A DNA stretch of 64,000 bases from Sphingomonas sp. LT1P40 (GTDB taxonomy: Bacteria > Pseudomonadota > Alphaproteobacteria > Sphingomonadales > Sphingomonadaceae), in contig NZ_JAXOJT010000001.1 of NCBI RefSeq assembly GCF_036663835.1, positions 1,984,001 through 2,048,000 on the forward strand. The letters are read 5' to 3'. Numbering within the stretch: the stretch's first letter is position 1; each line of letters opens with the position of its first letter. Positions 20,932 to 29,548 of the stretch are shown here, one piece after another. The position numbers and the translations under genes are program-made. The notes beneath the pieces were generated by a model that saw only the letters and a list, made by a program, of their open reading frames with translations, was not told the DNA's origin and ran no database searches.

Positions 20932-21573
20932 ATGATGACCGCGCCCGCCGCCATTACCCAGCTCGGCCCGCTGCTGCCGCTGCTCGACCTGTCCGGCATC
21001 GCATTGTTCGCCGCAACCGGTGCGCTGGTCGCGGCGGGGCGCGCGCAGACCTTTGTCACCGCCGCATTCTTCGCGCTGGTCACCGGGATCGGCGGCGGCA
21101 CGATCCGCGATCTGCTGATCGGCGCGCCGGTATGGTGGGTGCATCATCCCTATGTCGCCGCACTTTGTCTGGGGGTGGCAGGGGTGATCTGGGTGACGCC
21201 GCAACGCTGGTGGACCAACAACACCGCGCTCGACTGGTTCGACGCGCTCGGCCTTGCCGCCTATGCCGTGTTCGGCGCGGCCAAGGCATTGAGCATCGGC
21301 ATCCCGCCGGTCCCCGCCTTCGTCATGGGCGTCGTTACGGCGTGCGCAGGCGGCATCATCCGCGACGTGCTGGCGGGCGAACCGTCGATTTTGATGCGTC
21401 CCGAACTCTACGTCACCGCCGCTGCGTTATCCGCCGGCCTCTATGTCGCACTGACCTTCACGCCCCTGCCCGTCTTCATCGCCGCGCTGATCGCCGCCGC
21501 AGCCGGCTTCGCCCTGCGTGCCGCCGCTTTGGTCTGGAAGATCAAGTTGCCTGCCTATCGCGGCCGACGTTAG
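20932..21573 (+). CDS. TRIC-type (UPF0126/YadS) membrane cation channel protein
   Basis: 213-residue integral membrane protein with about seven hydrophobic segments. It shows the duplicated TRIC signature: GIGGGTIRDLLIG in the first half and CAGGIIRDVLAGEP in the second. Structures of bacterial homologues are trimeric cation channels with one pore per subunit. It lies 42 bases after the DUF2314 gene and overlaps the convergent STAS-like gene by four bases. Confidence 0.9.
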   Translation: MMTAPAAITQLGPLLPLLDLSGIALFAATGALVAAGRAQTFVTAAFFALVTGIGGGTIRDLLIGAPVWWVHHPYVAALCLGVAGVIWVTPQRWWTNNTALDWFDALGLAAYAVFGAAKALSIGIPPVPAFVMGVVTACAGGIIRDVLAGEPSILMRPELYVTAAALSAGLYVALTFTPLPVFIAALIAAAAGFALRAAALVWKIKLPAYRGRR

Positions 21574-21962
21574 TGTTCGAGCAGCCAGTCCAGCGCCTCG
21601 TCGCGCTCGGTGAAAATCCGGATATCGGGTCGCGATTCGCGGATGCGGTCGATCTGCCGCTGCAACAGCACCGATCGCGCCACGAACGCCACCTTGCGCG
21701 CCCAGATCGGTTTATAGACCGGGTTGGCGAAGCCCATCCGCATCAGATCGACGGTTTCGGCGGGCACCGCGCTAACTTCGCGCATATCGTAAAGCGTCAC
21801 ATGCTTGCCGACGTCCCTGCCCAGCGACTTGATCGCGCGGCGGGTTTCCATCGTGGCCTTGTGCGTCGCCTCGGGTGTGAAGAATCCCGATGCCGTGACG
21901 ATCACCAACCGGCGAACATGGTCGATTTCAATCGTTTGCGTCGGTTCGTTGGTCGTCGCCAT
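21570..21962 (-). CDS. STAS/SpoIIAA-like protein
   Basis: 130-residue soluble protein. The pattern of an N-terminal strand pair (IEIDHVRRLVIVTASGFFTPE), a helix (ATHKATMETRRAIKSLG), a central strand (HVTLYDMREVSAVP), and a C-terminal RIFTERDEALDWLLEH fits the SpoIIAA-like/STAS group. These are often small regulatory or lipid-binding folds of unknown role. No serine phosphorylation motif is evident. Convergent with the TRIC gene. Confidence 0.65.
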   Translation of the reverse strand: MATTNEPTQTIEIDHVRRLVIVTASGFFTPEATHKATMETRRAIKSLGRDVGKHVTLYDMREVSAVPAETVDLMRMGFANPVYKPIWARKVAFVARSVLLQRQIDRIRESRPDIRIFTERDEALDWLLEH

Positions 21963-22010
21963 GTCTCGTGATTTAGCGAAGTCATGCTGAACAAAGCGTT
22001 GAAAGCGAGC

Positions 22011-22568
22011 TTAGGCCCGCACAACGCCCACTTCGCTGAACGGCTTCGGCTCTACCGGCGGGGTCACGCTGTCGTTAAGCTCGCACTGCCAGATGCCGAT
22101 ATCGATCCAGCGCCCTTCCTTAAACCCGATCTCACGCAACTGCCCCGCGCGGCGAAAGCCGATCGTCTCGTGCGACCGGATCGAATGCTCGTTGGGCAGC
22201 GAGATCACGCCGATCGCCTGGGTGAACCCCTGTGCCCGCAACGTGTCGATCAGCGCTTCGTACAGCAGCCGCCCGACGCCCTGCCCCTGCACCGCGCCCG
22301 CGACATAGACCGATGTCTCGACGACATAGCGATATGCCGCGCGTTCACGAAAGCTGGTTGCATAGGCATAGCCGAGCACGCCCCTGCCCTCGCCATTGGT
22401 GGCGACGATCCACGGATATAGTCCATCGGATGACTCCATCCGTCCGCGCATTTGCCGCGCGTCCGGTGGGTCGAACTCGAACGATACCGTGCCGGTCAGC
22501 ACATAGGGCGCATAGATCGCAGCAATCGCACTCGCGTCACCCGGCTCCGCCGCTCGCAACAGGATCAC
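22011..22568 (-). CDS. GNAT N-acetyltransferase, phosphinothricin acetyltransferase-like
   Basis: 185-residue GNAT enzyme. The N-terminus ILLRAAEPGDASAIAAIYAPYVLTGTVSFE is typical of the PAT/Bar-like branch, which acetylates small amines such as methionine sulfone or phosphinothricin. The acetyl-CoA motif is GAVQGQGVGRLLYEAL, followed by SIRSHETIGFRRAGQLREIGFKEGRWID. I start at the GTG at 22568, which overlaps the stop of sppA (GTGA), so it is translationally coupled to sppA. A longer frame to 22658 lies wholly inside sppA and lacks support. Confidence 0.87.
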   Translation of the reverse strand: MILLRAAEPGDASAIAAIYAPYVLTGTVSFEFDPPDARQMRGRMESSDGLYPWIVATNGEGRGVLGYAYATSFRERAAYRYVVETSVYVAGAVQGQGVGRLLYEALIDTLRAQGFTQAIGVISLPNEHSIRSHETIGFRRAGQLREIGFKEGRWIDIGIWQCELNDSVTPPVEPKPFSEVGVVRA

Positions 22569-24460
22569 AGGCCGACCTTCGCCAGCACCAGATCGATCAG
22601 CCGTGCGTCTGCCCGCACCGTCCCCGCCGCCGGACCGAACGATCCGCATTCCAGGCAACGTGCCTGCATCGACGATCCCATCGCCAACCGCTTCGCATCG
22701 CCCAGCGCCTGACCGAACACCGCGCGCCGGTCTGCCGCGATCCGGGCATAGAGGTCGCCACCGCTCTCGGGCGCCGCTTCCTCTTCCTCATCGCCGCCAC
22801 CGGCAAAGAAGCCCGCGACCATCGTCTCGAACCAGCTCGGCTCCTTCTCCAGATACACCGCATGTACTTTGGCGGGATCGAGCTTGGCGCGCTTCGCCGC
22901 TTCCGCGATCGCCGCGTCGAGATTGCCGAAACGATCGACCAGTCCCAGCTGACGCGCGGTGCCACCGTCCCACACGCGGCCCTGACCGATTTCATCGACC
23001 CGCTGCGGCGTCATCTTGCGCGAGGCCGCGACCAGCCCGATAAAGCGGCGATAGCCTTGCTCGATCCCCGCCTGCAAAATGCGGTCGGTGACCGCATTGG
23101 TGCCGGCATAAATATCCGGCTGTCCGGTCAGCGGCGTGGTTTTCACCCCGTCGCTGGTCACACCGATCTTGGCCAGCGTGTTCTCGAACGTCGGGATGAT
23201 CCCGAAAATGCCGATCGATCCGGTGATCGTGTTTGGCTCGGCAAAGATCACGTCGGCGGGCATCGAAACCCAATATCCGCCGCTCGCCGCCAGACCGCCC
23301 ATCGACACCACGACTGGCAGCTTCTGCGCCTTTGCCTGCAGAATCGCCTGCCGGATGCGCTCCGACGCCAGCACCGAGCCACCCGGCGAATCGACGCGCA
23401 CGACCAGCGCCTTCAGCTTTTTCTCGGCCAGTCCCTTCAGCAACAGGTCGGCGATCGTGTCGCCTGCGGCCATGCCCGGCCCGGCCTTGCCGTCGATGAT
23501 CTCGCCCGCAACCGTGATCACGCCGATCTCGTCGCCGGTCTTGGCCACCGGATTGGCCTCCAGCCAGTTGGCCAGCTTGATGCTCTTGTAGCTGCCCGCA
23601 GATTTACCCGCGTCGACGCCGGCAATCTCCGCCACGCGCTTGCCGAATGCCAGCCGGTCGCCGCGCTTGTCGATCAGACCCGCGCGCTCGTTCGCCAGCG
23701 CGATATCACCATTCGATGCGACGATCAGCGCGTCCGGCCGGTTGATCGTATCGCCCAGCTTCGCCTTGGGCCGCGCCTTGACCACGGCTTCCTGCCACTG
23801 GCCGAAGATCGCGCCGTACAGCGCCTCGTTCGCCGCCTTCGCCTCGGGCGACTGCCCGGTCAGCAGGTAAGGCTCGACCGCCGACTTGAACTTGCCGACC
23901 TTATAGACGTGCGTGTTCACGCCGAGCTTGTCGATCAGCCCCTTGTAATAAAGCCGCGATCCGCCGGGACCGCTGAACAACGTGCCGCCGATCGGATGGA
24001 CCCAGATCTCGCTGGCATTGGCTGCGAGCAAATAGCTGCTGTCGGTATAAGCCGTGGCATAGGCCAGCACCGGCTTTTTCGCCGCCCGCACCCGGCCGAC
24101 CGCCGCCGCCACTTCCGACACCACCGCGGGATAACCGCCCATGAACCGGTCGAGATCGAGCACCACGACCTTCACCCGCGCATCGTCCTTGGCCGCGTCG
24201 AGCGCGCGGACCAGATCGCGCATGCGATATTCGCGCACCGCCTCGCCGCCGCCCAGCGACGCGAACGGATCGGCCTCGCTAGGCTGCTCGACGATCATGC
24301 CGTCGATGTTGAGCACCAACGCGCCGTCCTTCACCGCCGCCGGATTGGGGCGGGCGGACAGCACTGCGAACAACGCGCCGAAAAACAGCAGCATCAGCAG
24401 CAGGACGAGACCGTCCTTGATTCCCACAAGCAGCTTCCATGCGCCGCGCACCAGTCTCAC
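22565..24460 (-). CDS. sppA: Signal peptide peptidase SppA, 67K type
   Basis: Inner-membrane serine protease that degrades cleaved signal peptides. The 631-residue product has an N-terminal membrane anchor (LVLLLMLLFFGALFAVL) and two S49 domains. The catalytic lysine is in KFKSAVEPYLL in the first half, and the serine is in GGLAASGGYWVS in the second, as in E. coli SppA. I start at the GTG at 24460, preceded by CGAGGAGC. The GNAT gene follows with a four-base overlap. Confidence 0.92.
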   Translation of the reverse strand: MRLVRGAWKLLVGIKDGLVLLLMLLFFGALFAVLSARPNPAAVKDGALVLNIDGMIVEQPSEADPFASLGGGEAVREYRMRDLVRALDAAKDDARVKVVVLDLDRFMGGYPAVVSEVAAAVGRVRAAKKPVLAYATAYTDSSYLLAANASEIWVHPIGGTLFSGPGGSRLYYKGLIDKLGVNTHVYKVGKFKSAVEPYLLTGQSPEAKAANEALYGAIFGQWQEAVVKARPKAKLGDTINRPDALIVASNGDIALANERAGLIDKRGDRLAFGKRVAEIAGVDAGKSAGSYKSIKLANWLEANPVAKTGDEIGVITVAGEIIDGKAGPGMAAGDTIADLLLKGLAEKKLKALVVRVDSPGGSVLASERIRQAILQAKAQKLPVVVSMGGLAASGGYWVSMPADVIFAEPNTITGSIGIFGIIPTFENTLAKIGVTSDGVKTTPLTGQPDIYAGTNAVTDRILQAGIEQGYRRFIGLVAASRKMTPQRVDEIGQGRVWDGGTARQLGLVDRFGNLDAAIAEAAKRAKLDPAKVHAVYLEKEPSWFETMVAGFFAGGGDEEEEAAPESGGDLYARIAADRRAVFGQALGDAKRLAMGSSMQARCLECGSFGPAAGTVRADARLIDLVLAKVGL

Positions 24461-24564
24461 GTGTTCTGCTCCTCGGAAGCCTGCCCCTAACGTCAAGTTA
24501 GGGCATAGGAGCGTGCGAGTAAACGGCCCGTGTTAACGAAGCAATACAGATGCGAGCAAGCGCA

Positions 24565-26145
24565 TCAGAGTGAGAGCTTCCACATCACCGATACGCGCCA
24601 GTCCTCGTCATAGCCGGGATAGGGATCATCGATCGCCTTCGCCGCCTCGATGCCAAGTTCGCCCTTTTCCTTGAACCGCACCCGCGCACCCGCCCCCGCC
24701 GACGCCATCGACAGGTCGATCGCCGGGTCCAGTCCTCGTGCCGCGATGCCGATCCAGGCGCGGTCGGCAAAGGCATAGAGTTCGCTCGCCGAAAACCCGC
24801 CGCCCTTGATCGGGCGGACCGCCACTTCGCCGAGCGCGCCAGCACCCTTGTCGGCGGTCAGGAATGCGGTGTCGAACGCGCGGCCCAGCGCTTCGCCGCC
24901 CACGGCGAAACGTTCGGCGGCGGGCAGCCGGTCGCCGCTATACTGGCCGGACAGGTTCAGTCGCAGCGTGACCCGCTTGCCCAGCATCTGCGCCGCGCTC
25001 GCGGCACCGCTGATCTTGCGGAAACCCTTCTCGGCGAACGGCTCGATCACCCGCGCGCCCGCGAAGTCCAGCCCCTGCGACGCCGCCACGCTCAGCGACC
25101 ATGCCCGCTTTTCCCGGCTATCCGAAATCCCCGCCGCTGCGCGCAACGCGCGCGTCCGCTCGGTCGCAATCAGATTGCCCAGCACCGCATTGTCGCTGTC
25201 GATGCCGTCCAGGCCCAGACTGATATCTGCATTGCGGCGAAACCCGCGGATCAGCGGATAGCTCAGCGTCGCCCCCGCCAGCTTGGCAGTACCCTTAAGT
25301 GGAATGCCCTTTGGCCGCGTCTCCAGATACGCCGCGTTCACACTTGCGGTCAGACCGCTCGTGCCAACCGGTGCCTGGTAGCCCAGCGCGCCATAGCGAT
25401 AGCGTTTGAAATCGCTTGCCGCCGATGCGGCGAAACTCAGCTGGTCGCCATCCACCGCCAAGCCATAGAATTCCGCGAGCGCATCGAACTGCCCGTCCCC
25501 GGTCAGGTCGACGCCGCGATTGCTGAAGCCCAACGTGAATTTGCTCCGCCGTTGCTTCGGCGTCAGCGTCAGTATCAACGCGCCGGTCCCGTCGGGGTCG
25601 GCAAACGCCGTGTCAAGCGTCAGGCCGGGGAGCGCGCGCATCAGCGTGAACTGCCGCTCGAACGTCACGCGGCTCAGCGGCGCCTCCTGCGTCAGCGGTG
25701 CGGCGCGCCCGCGCAATTGCCGGTGCCGCCGTGCCTCCCCCGCGATATTCAGCTTTGCGACCCGCCCTTCGGTCAGCAGAACGACGACCACGTCGTCAGC
25801 GAAATCCTGTTCGGGAATGGCGACGGTATAGAGCGCGACATCGCTCTTCTCATACGCCCGCGACAGCGTCCCGGCGAGCTCGGCCAGCGTTTCCGCCGTC
25901 ATCGCACGCCCCAGAAAATCTTCGGCCGCCTTCGCCACCGGGCCCGGCGCATCGACGCCGCGAAAGCGCACGCCCTTGATCGGTCGGCCAGTGCCGCTGG
26001 CGGCAATCCGCGCGCGCTCGCGCGGGGCCATTGGGGCGATTTTCGGTGCGGTCTTCGGTCGGTCGATCCGGTTGCGGTCGATCAATCGCGTGCCGTCCTG
26101 CGGGTCCGCAACCGCAGCCAGCGCCATCAGGCTTACCAGCATCAT
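24565..26145 (-). CDS. Two-partner secretion outer-membrane transporter (TpsB, ShlB/FhaC/HecB family)
   Basis: Predicted Omp85-superfamily outer-membrane protein of 526 residues. A short signal peptide (MMLVSLMALAAVADP) is followed by a POTRA-like region (KGVRFRGVDAPGP to DVVVVLLTEGRV). A second POTRA-like part (APLSRVTFERQFTLMRALPGLTLDTAF) matches the family. The last 330 residues alternate hydrophobic and polar residues as beta strands, ending in WRVSVMWKLSL as in outer-membrane barrels. No large TpsA exoprotein is next to it; the upstream neighbour is a Gly-rich lipoprotein on the same strand, separated by a terminator-like hairpin. Confidence 0.82.
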   Translation of the reverse strand: MMLVSLMALAAVADPQDGTRLIDRNRIDRPKTAPKIAPMAPRERARIAASGTGRPIKGVRFRGVDAPGPVAKAAEDFLGRAMTAETLAELAGTLSRAYEKSDVALYTVAIPEQDFADDVVVVLLTEGRVAKLNIAGEARRHRQLRGRAAPLTQEAPLSRVTFERQFTLMRALPGLTLDTAFADPDGTGALILTLTPKQRRSKFTLGFSNRGVDLTGDGQFDALAEFYGLAVDGDQLSFAASAASDFKRYRYGALGYQAPVGTSGLTASVNAAYLETRPKGIPLKGTAKLAGATLSYPLIRGFRRNADISLGLDGIDSDNAVLGNLIATERTRALRAAAGISDSREKRAWSLSVAASQGLDFAGARVIEPFAEKGFRKISGAASAAQMLGKRVTLRLNLSGQYSGDRLPAAERFAVGGEALGRAFDTAFLTADKGAGALGEVAVRPIKGGGFSASELYAFADRAWIGIAARGLDPAIDLSMASAGAGARVRFKEKGELGIEAAKAIDDPYPGYDEDWRVSVMWKLSL

Positions 26146-26174
26146 GGGGTTCGCATCCTGTTAAGGGAAAGAAG

Positions 26175-26223
26175 GAACCCGCGCGCTGTCAAGCCACATG
26201 AGCACGCGGGTTCAGGGATGGGC
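26175..26223 (-). terminator. Terminator or attenuator hairpin between the Gly-rich lipoprotein and TpsB genes
   Basis: Read on the minus strand, two 13-base arms (26211-26223 and 26175-26187) pair except for one G-T position, starting two bases after the lipoprotein stop. CTTCTTTCCCTT follows the stem. It could reduce read-through so that the lipoprotein is made in excess over the transporter. Confidence 0.5.
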
Positions 26224-26225
26224 TT

Positions 26226-27020
26226 TCAGTTGCCCTTCTTCTTCAGGCCCAGCAGGCCGCCCGACTGGCCGTTCGTCACCTTGCTGACGGTGCCGCCGAG
26301 CAGTCCCGACCCGCCAGTTGCGCCGGTCGCACCCGTCACGCCGCCAGTCTTGTTCAGCACGCCGCCCAACAGGCCGTTGCCCGATCCGTTGAGGTCGAGC
26401 GCGACCAGCTTGCCGCCCGATGCCGCGCCGACGGTCACCAGCTTGCCGGTATTGGGGTTTTGCGCCAGCACGTTCAGGCCGATCAGGGCTTTCGACCCGG
26501 CCGGTGCCGCGATCACCTTGCCCGCGCCCAGATCGAGCGCGACGAGCGCCCCCAGCTTGCCACCGGCGCCGTCCAGGATCAGGCCGCCGCCGCTGCTGCC
26601 GCCGGCGCCGGTGCCGATCTGGACCAGCGTCTGGCCAGTCTTGGTCAGAATGGCGGTGACCTTGCCGGTCAGGATGCCGCTTTGCGGCACCGCGCCGTTC
26701 ACGACGCTCGCCACGCCATTATGCTTGCCCGCGACGCCGATCACGGTGTTGCCGGCGGTCACGATAAGGTTGCCGACCAGGTTGCCGCCCGCAGCACCGT
26801 TGCCACCGCTGCCGCCAGGTCCTCCGGTTCCGCCGGTGCCGCCGGTTCCGCCTGCGCCACCCGTACCGCCCGGGCCCCCGTCACCGCCATTGCCGCCAGT
26901 CCCGCCAGCCGATCCAACAGATGCGATACGATAGTTTCCGGAACTCTCACACGCGGACAGTGCAAGCATTGCCGTCGAGGCAAGCACCAGCGTTGGCCAT
27001 ACGGCCTTGTTTTGCAACAT
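26226..27020 (-). CDS. Glycine-rich collagen-like lipoprotein next to a TpsB transporter
   Basis: 264-residue lipoprotein. The signal peptide ends in a lipobox LALSAC with Cys24, and the next residues (ESSG) favour the outer membrane. Residues 39-80 are a low-complexity tract of GGT/GGN/GGP triplets. The rest is Gly, Leu and Val rich with repeated LGG and GGKL(V/G)ALDL units, and it ends in a basic LKKKGN. No enzyme motif is visible. It shares strand with the TpsB-like gene 80 bases downstream, so the two may form an export or surface-display pair. This is inference from position and composition. Confidence 0.72.
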   Translation of the reverse strand: MLQNKAVWPTLVLASTAMLALSACESSGNYRIASVGSAGGTGGNGGDGGPGGTGGAGGTGGTGGTGGPGGSGGNGAAGGNLVGNLIVTAGNTVIGVAGKHNGVASVVNGAVPQSGILTGKVTAILTKTGQTLVQIGTGAGGSSGGGLILDGAGGKLGALVALDLGAGKVIAAPAGSKALIGLNVLAQNPNTGKLVTVGAASGGKLVALDLNGSGNGLLGGVLNKTGGVTGATGATGGSGLLGGTVSKVTNGQSGGLLGLKKKGN

Positions 27021-27213
27021 GACACCACTCCTGTCTAATGCGATACTTCAATGCATCGCTAAAAATCAGAAATCTATTCTTGAAGCTATTGTTCCTGAAC
27101 GATAAGAATAATCGTAGTTACTAAATTCTTACTATGGAACCTATCCAGAATGGACTTAATTTGCATCAAATTTTCGCCTTGCCTGATTCTTTCGGTTGCC
27201 CACCTCAGACCCG
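27021..27213. other. AT-rich divergent regulatory region between the Gly-rich lipoprotein and groES
   Basis: About 190 bases of markedly AT-rich DNA with no open frame, unlike the GC-rich surroundings. It must hold the minus-strand promoter for the lipoprotein. I cannot pick a single -10/-35 pair with confidence. Confidence 0.5.
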
Positions 27214-27242
27214 TTGACGCTGCCGGGACACACGCCCATATG
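27214..27242 (+). promoter_or_regulatory. Predicted groESL promoter
   Basis: TTGACG (27214-27219) and CATATG (27237-27242) are separated by 17 bases. The longer string GCCCATATG also resembles a heat-shock (sigma-32) -10 element. The expected start of transcription falls at or just before the CIRCE element. Confidence 0.6.
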
Positions 27243-27249
27243 ACCGCTG

Positions 27250-27276
27250 CTGGCACTCGCTTACGGTGAGTGCCAA
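27250..27276. promoter_or_regulatory. CIRCE operator (HrcA site) upstream of groES
   Basis: CTGGCACTC, nine bases, GAGTGCCAA: a 9-N9-9 element close to the consensus TTAGCACTC-N9-GAGTGCTAA, with the central GGCACTC/GAGTGCC arms perfectly paired. It lies 32 bases before the groES ATG. HrcA repression through CIRCE is established for groESL in many alphaproteobacteria. Confidence 0.88.
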
Positions 27277-27308
27277 CACCTATTATCAATCCTGTTCAGG
27301 AGAGCTCC

Positions 27309-27596
27309 ATGAACTTTCGTCCGTTGCACGATCGCGTGCTGGTCCGCCGCGTCGAGGCCGAGGCCAAGACTGCCGGTGGCATCATCATCCCCGACACCGC
27401 CCAGGAAAAGCCACAGGAAGGCGAAGTCGTCTCCGTCGGCACCGGCACCCGTACCGAAGCCGGGACGATCACCCCGCTCGACGTTAAGGCCGGCGACAAG
27501 ATTCTGTTCGGCAAATGGTCGGGCACCGAGGTCAAGGTCAACGGCGAAGACCTGCTCATCATGAAAGAAAGCGACATTCTCGGCATTGTTGGCTGA
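27309..27596 (+). CDS. groES: Co-chaperonin GroES
   Basis: Heptameric lid of the GroEL chaperonin. The 95-residue product starts [16 protein letters not shown] and contains the mobile loop ([23 protein letters not shown]) and the conserved end SDILGIVG. The ATG follows AGGAGAGCTCC. Expression is probably controlled by the CIRCE element upstream. It is 61 bases before groEL. Confidence 0.98.
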   Translation: MNFRPLHDRVLVRRVEAEAKTAGGIIIPDTAQEKPQEGEVVSVGTGTRTEAGTITPLDVKAGDKILFGKWSGTEVKVNGEDLLIMKESDILGIVG

Positions 27597-27645
27597 TTTC
27601 AGCCACGTCGAAACCGTCAACTTCGTCAACTTCCCCACTTTCTGA
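27586..27645 (+). other. Short conserved peptide-coding stretch between groES and groEL ([10 protein letters not shown])
   Basis: In the frame one base off groES, a possible TTG-started reading frame runs through the intercistronic gap, encodes [13 protein letters not shown] and stops at TGA 27643-27645 inside the groEL ribosome site (TGAAAGGG). A near-identical stretch (HVESVNFVN) lies directly before kynA at 53023-53049. Translation is unproven. Confidence 0.35.
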
Positions 27646-29301
<1,656 letters not shown>

Positions 29302-29324
29302 GTCCCACCCGTTCGACCAATGCG

Positions 29325-29360
29325 AAGGGCCGGGGGAGCAATCTCCCGGCCCTTTCTTTT
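29325..29360 (+). terminator. Rho-independent terminator of groESL
   Basis: AAGGGCCGGG (29325-29334) pairs perfectly with CCCGGCCCTT (29345-29354), followed by the T-rich TTCTTTT. It starts 24 bases after the groEL stop. Confidence 0.92.
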
Positions 29361-29395
29361 GGCAGTATCTATAGCGTGATGACATCACACTTCCT

Positions 29396-29424
29396 CGTCA
29401 CCCCGGGCTTGACCCGGGGTGACG
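29396..29424. repeat. Palindromic repeat, family A, single unit
   Basis: CGTCACCCCGGG and CCCGGGGTGACG form a perfect 12-bp stem around CTTGA. It matches one arm of the family A doublets at 8509-8590 and 61953-62033. The remaining bases up to 29548 hold nothing I can identify. Confidence 0.8.
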
Positions 29425-29548
29425 TGACTGGTTCAAGCGGAGTTGCGCTAAGCCGAATCTCCCCCAAAGCGGAGCGAATGGCCGTAGCGCTTGCCGAAAT
29501 TTAACGCTTCGCCGCTAGTCGCAGCCTGACCAGCAGGTTGGGACCGGC

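Noticed and set aside
22232..24490. Long plus-strand open frame opposite the GNAT and sppA genes
   Set aside because: Arg/His-rich translation typical of an antisense shadow in GC-rich DNA; no ribosome site or family pattern.
26770..26910. Repeated GGT/GCC triplets resembling a repeat array
   Set aside because: They are codons of the glycine-rich tract of the lipoprotein; there are no spacers, so it is not a CRISPR array.
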